Assembly (NCBI GenBank): GCA_044426085.1
Contig: JAWXUU010000009.1
Location: 50,019 to 114,018, forward strand
Direction: 5' to 3'
Length of the DNA: 64,000 bases
Origin: JAWXUU01 sp044426085
Lineage (GTDB): Bacteria > Bacillota > Clostridia > Christensenellales > CAMQZB01
A program made the position numbers and the translations under genes. Below the pieces are notes generated by a model. That model was not told the DNA's origin and made no database searches. It worked only from the letters and a program-made list of their open reading frames with translations. Shown one piece after another: positions 7,671 through 15,318 of this stretch (position 1 is its first letter; the number at the start of each line of letters is the position of its first letter).

Positions 7671-7763
7671 GTGAACAGTGAACAGTGGAAAGCTACGCTT
7701 AAGGCGGTGTTGTTTTGGATTTCTGTTATCGTGATTATTTTGAGCGTTATTGGCGTTTTATAA
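7671..7763 (+). CDS. Possible 30-residue membrane peptide
   Basis: A GTG-started reading frame gives an N-terminal polar stretch (NSEQWKATLK) and one membrane-length hydrophobic segment (AVLFWISVIVIILSVIGVL) to the stop. A hairpin followed by T residues lies ten bases after the stop. No good ribosome site is visible and the start overlaps a short GTGAACA direct repeat, so it may be chance. Confidence 0.3.
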   Translation: MNSEQWKATLKAVLFWISVIVIILSVIGVL

Positions 7764-7773
7764 TTTGTTTTAG

Positions 7774-7818
7774 ACGGGTTGTATCTTGAAAACTTTGATA
7801 CAGCCCGCTTTTATTTTG
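7774..7818 (+). terminator. Intrinsic terminator
   Basis: CGGGTTGTATC pairs with GATACAGCCCG (one G-U) around an 11-base loop and is followed by TTTTATTTT. It closes whatever is transcribed rightward from 7.67 kb, and insulates the gene at 7896. Confidence 0.7.
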
Positions 7819-7838
7819 TAGCATTTTTAGTTTTCATA

Positions 7839-7867
7839 TTGTTTTTAGGAATTATTTATGATATACT
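7839..7867 (+). promoter_or_regulatory. Promoter of the PNPOx-fold gene
   Basis: TTGTTT (7839-7844), 17 bases, TATACT (7862-7867), about 30 bases before the start at 7896. Confidence 0.6.
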
Positions 7868-7895
7868 TTTGATATGAAGTTTGAAGGGGGCATTT

Positions 7896-8366
7896 ATGAG
7901 ACGAAAAGATAGAGAGATGACGAAAGAATTTGCACTTCAAGTTTGCGATAAATGCAATTTTGCGACTGTTGCAATGGTTGACACTAGCGGTTTGCCATAC
8001 TGCGTTGCAATAAACGTTGTTTTGCAGGGTGAAGAAATTTATTTTCACACGGCAAAGGCGGGTTTCAAGATTGATTGCTTGAAAGAAAATCCCAACGTTT
8101 GCATTTCCTTAGTTGGAGATAATGAATTGATACCCGAAAGATTCACAACCGAATATGAATCTGCCGTTGTGCGCGGGATTGCAAAAGAAGTTTCCAATCG
8201 TGAAGAAAAGATTTCTGCACTGCGACTGCTCTGCCAAAAATTTGCTTCTTCAAACATGGCAGGATTTGACACTGCAATTTCAGAAAGCTTGAATCACACC
8301 GCTATTTGGAAGGTGGGAATTTCTGAAATAAGCGGTAAAAGCAATATGGCAAAACACAAAAAATAA
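7896..8366 (+). CDS. Pyridoxamine 5'-phosphate oxidase-fold protein (NimA-like)
   Basis: A 156-residue protein of the flavin-binding split-barrel family, close to NimA-type nitroimidazole resistance proteins. Family marks are the MRRKDREMT start, the FATVAMVDTSGLPYCVAINVV strand pair, GEEIYFHTAKAGFKIDCLKENPNVC, and the C-terminal HTAIWKVGISEISGK. These proteins bind FMN or haem and reduce small molecules. I chose the ATG at 7896 because GAAGGGGG precedes it at correct spacing; a TTG at 7881 is in frame. The ferredoxin-like gene 44 bases downstream is probably in the same operon and could be its electron donor. Confidence 0.85.
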   Translation: MRRKDREMTKEFALQVCDKCNFATVAMVDTSGLPYCVAINVVLQGEEIYFHTAKAGFKIDCLKENPNVCISLVGDNELIPERFTTEYESAVVRGIAKEVSNREEKISALRLLCQKFASSNMAGFDTAISESLNHTAIWKVGISEISGKSNMAKHKK

Positions 8367-8410
8367 TTTTAATACATAATGTAAATGATATAAAAACGAG
8401 GTTAATAGAC

Positions 8411-9118
8411 ATGAGAAAGATAGTTCAAATTGACGAAGAAAGATGCGTTGGTTGCGGACTTTGCGCAAATGCGTGCCAGCAAGGCGCGATTGCGATGGTT
8501 GACGGCAAGGCAAAAGTTGTGCGCGATGATTATTGCGACGGCATTGGCAACTGTTTGCCAGTTTGCCCAGTTGGGGCAATTACATTTTCCGATAGGGATA
8601 TCACAAGCGACAATGTGCCACACATCACTGTTAAAGTGCCAACTGCAAGAACAGGTTGCCTTGGAAACGCAGTGAAAACAATGGGGGTTGCTGGCGGGGC
8701 TGATTTAAGCCAAGACAGCGTGCCTTCTCAACTTACGCAGTGGCCGTTGCAAATTAAACTTGCACCAGTGAATGCTAAGTTTTTTGAAAATGCTCATTTG
8801 CTTATCGCATCAGACTGCTCTGCTTTTGCATACGGAAATTTTCATGCAGATTTCATGAAAGATAAAATCACCCTTATCGGATGCCCCAAGCTTGACAGCG
8901 TGGATTACACTGAAAAACTTACTCAAATTATTGCAAGCAACAGCATCAGAAGCGTGACTGTTGCAAGAATGGAAGTGCCTTGCTGTGGCGGTCTTCAGTT
9001 CGCCGTGCAAAATGCCGTTGTTGCAAGCAGAAAATTCACACCATGCAAAATTGTTACAATAGGCATAAACGGAAACATTATAGAAACAAAAAACTTCGCC
9101 GACGACGACGAAGATTAA
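8411..9118 (+). CDS. Two-cluster [4Fe-4S] ferredoxin-like protein
   Basis: A 235-residue protein with two N-terminal ferredoxin motifs: C12, C15, C18, C22 and a second, looser group at C42, C48 and C52 (CDGIGNCLPVCP). The remaining 150 residues include LLIASDCSAFAYGNFH, LIGCPKLDS and EVPCCGGLQFAVQNA, a layout seen in clostridial ATP-independent ferredoxin proteins that often sit beside hybrid-cluster or nitroreductase genes. It is cytoplasmic and likely an electron carrier; the C-terminal domain may bind another metal centre through its Cys. It follows the NimA-like gene, with GAGG before the ATG, and ends before a terminator. The acidic tail DDDED is notable. Confidence 0.85.
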   Translation: MRKIVQIDEERCVGCGLCANACQQGAIAMVDGKAKVVRDDYCDGIGNCLPVCPVGAITFSDRDITSDNVPHITVKVPTARTGCLGNAVKTMGVAGGADLSQDSVPSQLTQWPLQIKLAPVNAKFFENAHLLIASDCSAFAYGNFHADFMKDKITLIGCPKLDSVDYTEKLTQIIASNSIRSVTVARMEVPCCGGLQFAVQNAVVASRKFTPCKIVTIGINGNIIETKNFADDDED

Positions 9119-9149
9119 ACAGAAAATTTCACAAACAACAAATACAAAA

Positions 9150-9198
9150 AAAGGGCTGCATCATAATTAAGTATTACTGATACAGCCCTCAAATTTTT
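9150..9198 (+). terminator. Intrinsic terminator
   Basis: GGGCTGCATCA pairs with TGATACAGCCC (one mismatch), flanked by A and T tracts, after the ferredoxin-like gene. Confidence 0.75.
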
Positions 9199-9209
9199 AA
9201 ATAATAGTA

Positions 9210-9306
9210 TGCAAGAGCCGAAGGCGAGTGCTATACCACAATTTTTAATTTTTAATTTTTAATTTTTAATTTTTATCGAGCTCGCAGAGCGAAGCCTGTT
9301 TTTAAT
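9210..9306 (-). repeat. AT-ladder dispersed repeat, copy 2 (long form)
   Basis: Minus strand: an outer block with AAACAGGCTTCGCTCTGCGA and GCTCGAT, then five AATTAAAA units, TTGTGGTATAGCACTCGC and GGCTCTTGC. The outer block is found again, on the other strand, at 63.56 kb, so the long form has at least two copies. Confidence 0.75.
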
Positions 9307-9326
9307 TTGCAAAGCTCCGCTTTGCA

Positions 9327-10712
9327 TCATATTTGACGAGCCATCAAAACGCCCATGACTGATGCCATCATAAGACCGCGCGTCCAACCGCTTGAATCGC
9401 CAAGGCAGTGTAGGTTTTCGATATTCGTGTTGAATTTATCATCCATTTTCACTTTATTGCTGTAAAATTTCAATTCTGGTGAATAAAGCAAAGTTTCGCT
9501 TGAAGCAAAGCCCGGCACAACTTTATCCACTGCGTGAATGAAGTTTATGATGTTTGTCATCGCTCGATATGGCATTGCGGAAGTGATGTCCCCCGCCACG
9601 GCATCGGGAAGTGTTGGCACGATATTCGACCTTGAAAGTTCTTCTTGCCAAGTGCGTTTGCCGTCGAGAATATCACCAAAACGCTGAACGAGAAGAGATC
9701 CAGAGCCTAGCATGTTTGTGAGCTCGCCCACTTTTTTTGCGTATTCAATCGGTTGATTGAAAGGCTCGGTGAAGTTGTGTGAACAAAGGATTGCCAAGTT
9801 TGTGTTGTTTGATTTCAAATCTTTATATGAATGACCATTCACAACTGCAAGGTCGTTATCATAGTTTTCTTGGCTTACAAAACCGCCAGGGTTTTGGCAG
9901 AAAGTTCTGACTTTATTTTTGAATGGTTTTGGATAGCCGATGAGTTTTGATTCGTACAAAACATCGTTCACCCTTTCCATAATTTCGTTTCTAACTTCCA
10001 CGCGAACGCCGATATCAACTGTTCCTGGCGCGTGGGCGATGTTGTTTTCTTCGCAGACTTTTTCAAGCCAATCAGCACCACGTCTGCCCGTTGCGATGAT
10101 AACTTTTTCAGCTTCCATTTGGAAAATTTCACTCTTGTTTTGCAAAATCACACCCGTGCAAACACCGTCATTCAAAATGATATTGTTGCACTGCGTTGAA
10201 AACAGAATTTCCACGCCGTTTGCAAGAAGGTATTCTTGAATTGCAAAATAAATCTCTTGCGCTTTTTCTGTTCCTAAATGGCGGATTGGGCAATCCACAA
10301 GTTTCAAGTTTGCGTTTATCGCTTTTCTGCGGATTTCCTTTAGTTCGTCTGTCACGTTCACACCTTCAACTTTTGTGTCCGCGCCGAATTCAAGGTATAT
10401 TTTGTCGGTGTAATCAATCATGCTTTGGGCAAATTCTGTGCCAATCAAATCTGGCAAGTCGCCACCCACTTCGTAGCTTAGCGAAAGTTTGCCATCAGAA
10501 AATGCACCCGCGCCTGAAAAACCTGTTGTTATGTGACAGTTTGGTTTGCAGTTGACGCATTTTTTAGTTTTGCTTTTTGGGCAAAAACGTTGTTTTATAC
10601 TTACGCCTTTTTCCACAATCGTTATGCTTTTGCCACTTTTGTTTTTCACAAGTTCCAAAGCCGTGAAGATTCCCGCAGGACCCGCACCAATGATGATTAC
10701 ATCTTTTTTCAT
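9327..10712 (-). CDS. FAD-dependent dehydrogenase, COG2509 family
   Basis: A 461-residue flavoprotein with an N-terminal dinucleotide fold (IIIGAGPAGIFTALEL, residues 6-21), a Cys group CPKSKTKKCVNCKPNC near 45-60, the FSGAGAFSDGKL stretch typical of the COG2509 uncharacterised FAD-dependent dehydrogenases, ATGRRGADW near 207, and the C-terminal GLMMASVMGVLMARQI. The reaction is unknown; relatives include proteins suggested to act in anaerobic redox metabolism. It has AGGAGG upstream and its own promoter followed by a 140-base leader containing a purine-riboswitch-like fold. It stands alone: no operon partner is visible on either side. Confidence 0.9.
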   Translation of the reverse strand: MKKDVIIIGAGPAGIFTALELVKNKSGKSITIVEKGVSIKQRFCPKSKTKKCVNCKPNCHITTGFSGAGAFSDGKLSLSYEVGGDLPDLIGTEFAQSMIDYTDKIYLEFGADTKVEGVNVTDELKEIRRKAINANLKLVDCPIRHLGTEKAQEIYFAIQEYLLANGVEILFSTQCNNIILNDGVCTGVILQNKSEIFQMEAEKVIIATGRRGADWLEKVCEENNIAHAPGTVDIGVRVEVRNEIMERVNDVLYESKLIGYPKPFKNKVRTFCQNPGGFVSQENYDNDLAVVNGHSYKDLKSNNTNLAILCSHNFTEPFNQPIEYAKKVGELTNMLGSGSLLVQRFGDILDGKRTWQEELSRSNIVPTLPDAVAGDITSAMPYRAMTNIINFIHAVDKVVPGFASSETLLYSPELKFYSNKVKMDDKFNTNIENLHCLGDSSGWTRGLMMASVMGVLMARQI

Positions 10713-10774
10713 TTTTAAAATACCTCCTAAAAATAGAAAATGCTCACGTTGCTATAGCACTCCCTTATCGAGAT

Positions 10775-10839
10775 ACACCATAGTTAACTGTAAGCAGTTT
10801 GTAGAAACGCAACGCCTATTATGCGTGCATATATGAAGT
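10775..10839 (-). ncRNA. Purine-riboswitch-like aptamer in the dehydrogenase leader
   Basis: The 65-base minus-strand segment has the order of purine aptamer parts. P1 is ACTTCATA with TATGGTGT. P2 is ACGC-ATAATAG-GCGT with the usual 7-base loop. The junction UUUCUAC matches the J2/3 core, P3 is AACTG/CAGTT, and the 3' junction AACUAUGG matches GACUAYG with a C at the ligand-discriminating position (guanine-type). Deviations are a changed J1/2 (UAUAUG rather than UAUAAU), an A in place of G just before the 3' junction, and a short P3 loop. It may be a diverged variant or a chance match. Confidence 0.45.
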
Positions 10840-10852
10840 AATTCCGTTACGT

Positions 10853-10881
10853 ATTATATACGCAAAATAAGGGTTTGTCAA
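10853..10881 (-). promoter_or_regulatory. Promoter of the COG2509 gene
   Basis: Minus strand TTGACA (10876-10881), 17 bases, TATAAT (10853-10858), a full consensus match immediately upstream of the aptamer-like segment. Transcription would start close to 10846, leaving about 130 bases of leader. Confidence 0.85.
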
Positions 10882-10960
10882 GGTTTTTTTGAGAATTTTT
10901 GTTTTTATACCACAATATATTTTGCGTTTGTTATTTATTTTTTATTTATCGGTATTTCGT

Positions 10961-10989
10961 TTGATTTTGTGGCGGTTTTTAGATATAAT
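10961..10989 (+). promoter_or_regulatory. Nitroreductase promoter
   Basis: TTGATT (10961-10966), 17 bases, TATAAT (10984-10989), 28 bases before the start codon at 11017. Confidence 0.75.
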
Positions 10990-11016
10990 TTATACAATAC
11001 ATTAAGGAGAGTGAAA

Positions 11017-11592
11017 ATGGAACTTAAACAAGCGATAAAAGATAGAAGAAGCGTGAGAAGATATACCGATCAAGAAATTTCGCAAGCTGACCTTTTGGAA
11101 ATTGTGGAATACGGCAGTTGGGCACCATCTGGCACAAACAGACAAAACTGGCACTTTGTTATTTGCAAAAGTGAAGAATCTATTGCAAAACTGCAAAGCG
11201 TTATGGAAATTGGGCATGAGAATTTTGAAAAATACCTTCAAGCAACTTTCCCAAACCACCCAAAAGTTGTGGGTGCGACTATGAACTTCATCAAAACGCT
11301 TGGGGGTGCGAAAGCTTGCGTTTTGGCTTTTTTGAAAACTGACGACAGCGACAAAACCGACGAGATTGCATCAGTGCAAAGCGTTGCGGCCGCCCTTCAA
11401 AACATGGCACTTGTCGCACACGAAAAAGGGATTGGCAGTTGCTGGATTGCCGCGCCACTTTTTGCCGGCGACGCGATAAGAAATGAGTTCGCCCAAGACA
11501 AAGGCATGCTTGTTTCCGCCATGACTTTTGGATACTTTGATAAATCGCCAACACCACCCGCAAGAAAAGATGGTCGCGTTGAAATTATATAG
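11017..11592 (+). CDS. Nitroreductase family protein
   Basis: A 191-residue FMN-dependent nitroreductase-fold enzyme. The N-terminal MELKQAIKDRRSVRRYTDQEIS carries the FMN-phosphate Arg-Arg-Ser-x-Arg motif; WAPSGTNRQNWHFV is the typical substrate/FMN loop, and GIGSCWIAAPLFAGD the C-terminal flavin contact. It uses NAD(P)H to reduce nitro compounds or quinones in the cytoplasm. The ATG at 11017 has AAGGAG six bases upstream. Monocistronic between its promoter and a strong terminator. Whether it works with the nearby NimA-like and ferredoxin-like proteins is open. Confidence 0.92.
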   Translation: MELKQAIKDRRSVRRYTDQEISQADLLEIVEYGSWAPSGTNRQNWHFVICKSEESIAKLQSVMEIGHENFEKYLQATFPNHPKVVGATMNFIKTLGGAKACVLAFLKTDDSDKTDEIASVQSVAAALQNMALVAHEKGIGSCWIAAPLFAGDAIRNEFAQDKGMLVSAMTFGYFDKSPTPPARKDGRVEII

Positions 11593-11627
11593 TTGAAATT
11601 ATATAAAAGTGATTTTTAGTTCTTTAT

Positions 11628-11675
11628 AAAACGCAACAACCGTGAAGTTTTTTTCACGGTTGTTGCGTTTTTTTA
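11628..11675. terminator. Bidirectional intrinsic terminator
   Basis: AAAACGCAACAACCGTGAA pairs perfectly with TTCACGGTTGTTGCGTTTT. It lies between the convergent nitroreductase and propeller-like genes and has A and T tracts on both sides. Confidence 0.92.
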
Positions 11676-11696
11676 TTTGAAAAGCACCGCTTTTTA

Positions 11697-13145
11697 TCAC
11701 GATATTATTTCAAACATGAAGATATCCGCTTTCCCGAAAGAATATGGGATATCGCCACCGCTTGAAAGGGTTGAAGAGAAGACGTCAAGATTGCCATAGC
11801 GATTTATTATTGAAAATACATACGCATCTTCACCCGTTCCGCCATAGGTTTCACTTCGCAAGACTTCGCCGTTTGTTGTGGCACTGACCATTGCAATATC
11901 CGTTTGACTTTCTGTTATCACTTCGCCGATAACAGCCATGCCGGAATCTGATATGTGGAAATTTTTTGGTAGCATATCCGACAAGAATGACGTATCCACA
12001 TATATCAAGTCGCCATGGGTGCAGATGTATTCCGAAAAGGTTTCATAAACGCCGTTTTGTTTTTTTGTGGCGAATATATAATACCCAGTGGAATTTGAAT
12101 TTTGATAGTATTCAATAACGCTTACGCTTAGAAAATCACTGCCCGAAACAACGTGGGTGAATTCTATTGCATATGTGGATGATACCGCCATCACGCCATA
12201 TTTGTTGGCGGAATTGTCAAGATATGTATATTCAATCAGAAATCCACCCGATGATTTTGGCGTCATTGTGACAGCTGTTTGGTCGCCAGAGAAGCGAGTT
12301 AGCACTTTTTCTTGCGTTTGCGTGTCCACTTCCAAAATCCCGATTGAAGTTTGGGTGTCTTCGAAAAGATTGATTAGAAGTATTTCGGTGTTGCCCATGG
12401 AATAACCCGTCACAATTTTAAATTGCGTTGTAAGTGTGATTTCTATCCTTTGAATTTCTTGGAGGTCGTAGGAAATTTTCAGGATTTCTGAAAACATAGT
12501 TTGTCCATCTTCCACATTCACATGCAATATTAAATTGTCGGATGAATATATCGTTGAAACAACAGTGACTTCGCCATCGAATTTTATTGTGGTTTGATAT
12601 TCGCTTGCAAGGTCGCTTGAAATCTTTGTGATATTAATTTGGTCTGTTTCCCCTTCCGTTTGCGACACGATTGCTATACCCGCTTTGCTACTTTCTGAAA
12701 GTTTGGAATATGGCTTTGCATCAATAACCACATCGTCGCCGTCGCTTTGAAGAGTGTAGGTGCCAAGAAGCTCTCCGCTCATGCCTATTTTTGCAAGAAA
12801 TATATCGCTGTCGCCACCCGAAGAAAAATCGTCCGATGTGGATGATGTTGTGCCAAAAAGATAATATGTATCAAGGGTTATCACTCCGCTGAGAACATCA
12901 CTGCCGTTTCCGCCGAGAATTTGCGTGTATTCTATGTTGGGATTAAGCGAGTCTTGCGCCGTTCTTGGAATCTCTGAAGAAAAATCCACGCTTGGGCTTG
13001 CCGTTATCAAAACCGTCGGGGCGGGGGTGGCGGAGTCAAGACTTTCTTCTTCTTTCACCGGCGAAGTCAGCAGATAAATTATCAATACCACACTTGAAAA
13101 AACAACCACAAGCCACACTATAAAAAACATATTCTTTCTTTCCAT
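11697..13145 (-). CDS. Membrane-anchored extracellular propeller-like protein
   Basis: A 482-residue protein. Residues 7-27 form an uncleaved signal anchor (FFIVWLVVVFSSVVLIIYLL), followed by a Thr/Ser/Pro-rich linker (ATPAPTVLITASPS) and a long beta-rich domain outside the cell. Repeats such as GGNGSDVLSGV with DDFSSGGDSDIFLAKI near the start and GGTGEDAYVFSII with GKADIFMFEI at the end resemble the bacterial beta-propeller repeats that mark the first and last blade. Function is unknown; surface sensing or adhesion are possible. No lipobox is present. No strong promoter was seen. Convergent with the nitroreductase. Confidence 0.75.
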   Translation of the reverse strand: MERKNMFFIVWLVVVFSSVVLIIYLLTSPVKEEESLDSATPAPTVLITASPSVDFSSEIPRTAQDSLNPNIEYTQILGGNGSDVLSGVITLDTYYLFGTTSSTSDDFSSGGDSDIFLAKIGMSGELLGTYTLQSDGDDVVIDAKPYSKLSESSKAGIAIVSQTEGETDQINITKISSDLASEYQTTIKFDGEVTVVSTIYSSDNLILHVNVEDGQTMFSEILKISYDLQEIQRIEITLTTQFKIVTGYSMGNTEILLINLFEDTQTSIGILEVDTQTQEKVLTRFSGDQTAVTMTPKSSGGFLIEYTYLDNSANKYGVMAVSSTYAIEFTHVVSGSDFLSVSVIEYYQNSNSTGYYIFATKKQNGVYETFSEYICTHGDLIYVDTSFLSDMLPKNFHISDSGMAVIGEVITESQTDIAMVSATTNGEVLRSETYGGTGEDAYVFSIINRYGNLDVFSSTLSSGGDIPYSFGKADIFMFEIIS

Positions 13146-13336
13146 ACAATCATCCTTTATTTTTATTGCTGTTTATTACGATATTATTTTAGACTTACAC
13201 AGCGTTTGAAATATTATCTTTTTTGTAGGTTTATGTATAATTTTGCATAAAAGCGTGCTATATATGTGATTTTATACATTATTTGCAATAAAATACTGCG
13301 TTTATAAATATTTTTGTATTTTTTGCGGAATTCTTC

Positions 13337-13365
13337 TTGCGATTAAGGCGAAAAGGTATTATACT
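13337..13365 (+). promoter_or_regulatory. Isocitrate dehydrogenase promoter
   Basis: TTGCGA (13337-13342), 17 bases, TATACT (13360-13365), followed by GGAGG eight bases before the ATG at 13397. The 250-base gap from 13146 holds only this and AT-rich DNA. Confidence 0.65.
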
Positions 13366-13396
13366 ATTAACAGTATTAAATTTTTGGAGGTTTTTT

Positions 13397-14602
13397 ATGG
13401 ACAAAATTAAAATGACTACGCCCATTGTTGAAATGGACGGGGATGAAATGACGCGTATTATTTGGCAATTTATTAAAGATATTCTCATCTTGCCATACGT
13501 GGATTTGAAAAGCGAATATTATGACCTTGGCCTTAAGGAAAGAGATGACACAAATGATGAAGTTACTACCCTTTCTGCCCTCGCAACAAAAAAATATGGC
13601 GTTGCTGTTAAGTGCGCAACTATCACACCTAATGCACAAAGGGTTGAAGAATACTCTTTGAAAGAAATGTGGAAATCACCAAACGGAACAATAAGAGCAA
13701 TTCTTGACGGAACTGTTTTCAGAGCTCCTATCATCGTGAACGGCGTGACTCCACTTGTTCCTAGCTGGAAAAAACCTATCGTTATTGCTCGTCATGCATA
13801 CGGCGATGTTTATAGAAACGTGGAAGCTAAAACTTCCGCAGGCACAAAAGCTTACCTTTCTGTTGAAAATGAAAATGGTGAAGTTTGCTCTAAACAAGAA
13901 ATCTTCGGTTTTAAAGGGGACGGTATTGTTATGGGTATGCACAACACGGCTGATTCTATTGCTTCTTTTGCAAAAAGCTGTTTTGAATATGCTCTTTCAG
14001 AAAAATTGCCACTTTGGTTTGCGACAAAAGATACTATTTCAAAAACTTACGACCACACTTTCAAGGATATCTTCCAAGAAATCTTCGATGCACAATATGC
14101 TGAAAAATTCGAAAGTGCGGGAATTTATTATATGTACACTTTGATTGACGATGCTGTTGCAAGAATCATGAGATGTGAAGGGGACGTTATTTGGGCGTGC
14201 AAGAATTATGACGGAGACGTTATGAGCGACATGGTTGCAACGGCTTTCGGTTCGCTTGCAATGATGACTAGCGTTTTGGTTTCGCCAGACGGCAATTATG
14301 AATACGAAGCAGCTCACGGAACTGTCACTCGCCATTATTATCGCCACCTTGAAGGTGAAGCCACTTCAACAAACAGTATGGCGACAATCTTCGCTTGGAC
14401 TGGTGCACTTAAAAAACGTGGAGAACTTGACGGTCTTGCTGACCTTGTTGCTTTTGCTGAAAAACTTGAAAAAGCTTCTATCGATACAATCGAAGAAGGG
14501 TTCATGACAAAAGATTTGGTTTCTCTTTTCAGCGTGGATGGTATCACTCCTGTTGGTCTTTCAACAAAGGGATTCATTGAAAAAATCGCAGAAAAACTTT
14601 GA
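13397..14602 (+). CDS. icd: NADP-dependent isocitrate dehydrogenase
   Basis: A 401-residue homodimeric isocitrate dehydrogenase of the eukaryote-like type II subfamily, making 2-oxoglutarate, CO2 and NADPH. Marks include PIVEMDGDEMTRIIWQ at the N-terminus, the substrate SPNGTIRAILDGTVFR region (Ser and two Arg), GDVYRNVEAK, the metal ligands CEGDVIWACKNYDGDVMSDM, and the NADP-binding EAAHGTVTRHYYRH. The ATG at 13397 follows GGAGG; an upstream in-frame extension covers the promoter and is not real. It supplies the carbon skeleton for glutamate, which fits the nitrogen genes nearby, though it has its own promoter. Confidence 0.97.
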   Translation: MDKIKMTTPIVEMDGDEMTRIIWQFIKDILILPYVDLKSEYYDLGLKERDDTNDEVTTLSALATKKYGVAVKCATITPNAQRVEEYSLKEMWKSPNGTIRAILDGTVFRAPIIVNGVTPLVPSWKKPIVIARHAYGDVYRNVEAKTSAGTKAYLSVENENGEVCSKQEIFGFKGDGIVMGMHNTADSIASFAKSCFEYALSEKLPLWFATKDTISKTYDHTFKDIFQEIFDAQYAEKFESAGIYYMYTLIDDAVARIMRCEGDVIWACKNYDGDVMSDMVATAFGSLAMMTSVLVSPDGNYEYEAAHGTVTRHYYRHLEGEATSTNSMATIFAWTGALKKRGELDGLADLVAFAEKLEKASIDTIEEGFMTKDLVSLFSVDGITPVGLSTKGFIEKIAEKL

Positions 14603-14615
14603 TTTTAAAATTTTT

Positions 14616-14647
14616 AGCACGCAGGTTTTGCCCGCGTGCTTTTTTTT
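14616..14647 (+). terminator. Isocitrate dehydrogenase terminator
   Basis: AGCACGC and GCGTGCT pair (with an inner GG/CC) and are followed by eight T residues, 13 bases after the stop codon. Confidence 0.88.
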
Positions 14648-14673
14648 GAAAATAATTTGAACTTACCCAAAAG

Positions 14674-14710
14674 AAAAAGCACACAGCGATTATCTGTGTG
14701 CTTTTTTCTT
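14674..14710. terminator. Second hairpin terminator
   Basis: GCACACAG and CTGTGTGC around a 7-base loop, with A and T tracts on both sides. It would stop minus-strand transcripts coming from the small gene at 14825. Confidence 0.85.
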
Positions 14711-14824
14711 ATAAATGAGAAGGAAAAAATATTATTATATATATTAAACGCTTAGCTTTGCGTGTTGCTTTTTATTGTTTGGGGAGAACAATAACAGGCA
14801 ATTTTGAGGCGTTACTATCTTTTT

Positions 14825-14965
14825 TTATACGTAATTAATTTGTTTTTTACCGCGTGAGTTTTCAAGCTTTTTTTGCATGTGTTTTTCTGATAGGCAGAAT
14901 GGGATTGATGCGATGATTGCAAGTGCTACTGTTATACTAACCAAAATAAGTGTGATGTTTTTCAT
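14825..14965 (-). CDS. 46-residue single-span membrane protein
   Basis: The frame starts at ATG 14965 with GGAGAT eleven bases upstream. Residues 4-24 are a hydrophobic span (ITLILVSITVALAIIASIP), followed by a basic tail (KHMQKKLENSRGKKQ). A terminator lies downstream. I recognise no family. The basic tail after the span suggests the C-terminus faces the cytoplasm. The remaining parts of the 715-base gap between the isocitrate dehydrogenase and CTP synthase genes hold terminators and AT-rich DNA only. Confidence 0.6.
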   Translation of the reverse strand: MKNITLILVSITVALAIIASIPFCLSEKHMQKKLENSRGKKQINYV

Positions 14966-15195
14966 TTTTATATATCTCCGATATTTGTTTTTTATTTTAA
15001 TGTTTTAGTTGCTTTCATATAAACAACATTTCTAGTTTGATAAAAGATAGTGCAAATATCAAGTTTTTAATACTTTTTTGCAAATTTCTTATATATTTTA
15101 TATCATTCTATTCTTAACAGTACCTTAAAATTTACAAAAATGTAAAAAAAATATGAAAAATTTTCAAAAAAACATTAAAAATCATACATTTATAT

Positions 15196-15233
15196 ATAAA
15201 AAAAAGACCTTCAAACTTTGCTTGAAGGTCTTT
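15196..15233 (-). terminator. CTP synthase terminator
   Basis: AAAGACCTTCAA pairs with TTGAAGGTCTTT; on the minus strand the hairpin is followed by eight T residues. Between it and the stop codon lie short TATAGTTTCT tandem repeats (15270-15305). Confidence 0.9.
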
Positions 15234-15318
15234 GATATAATTTCTTATATAATTTTTTATACTATTTTTATATAGTTTCTTATAGTTTCTTATAGTTTTA
15301 TATTGATTTTTTCGAAAC

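Noticed and set aside
7878..7896. TTG start at 7881 for the NimA-like protein
   Set aside because: It would place the GAAGGGGG ribosome site inside the coding region; the ATG at 7896 is correctly spaced.
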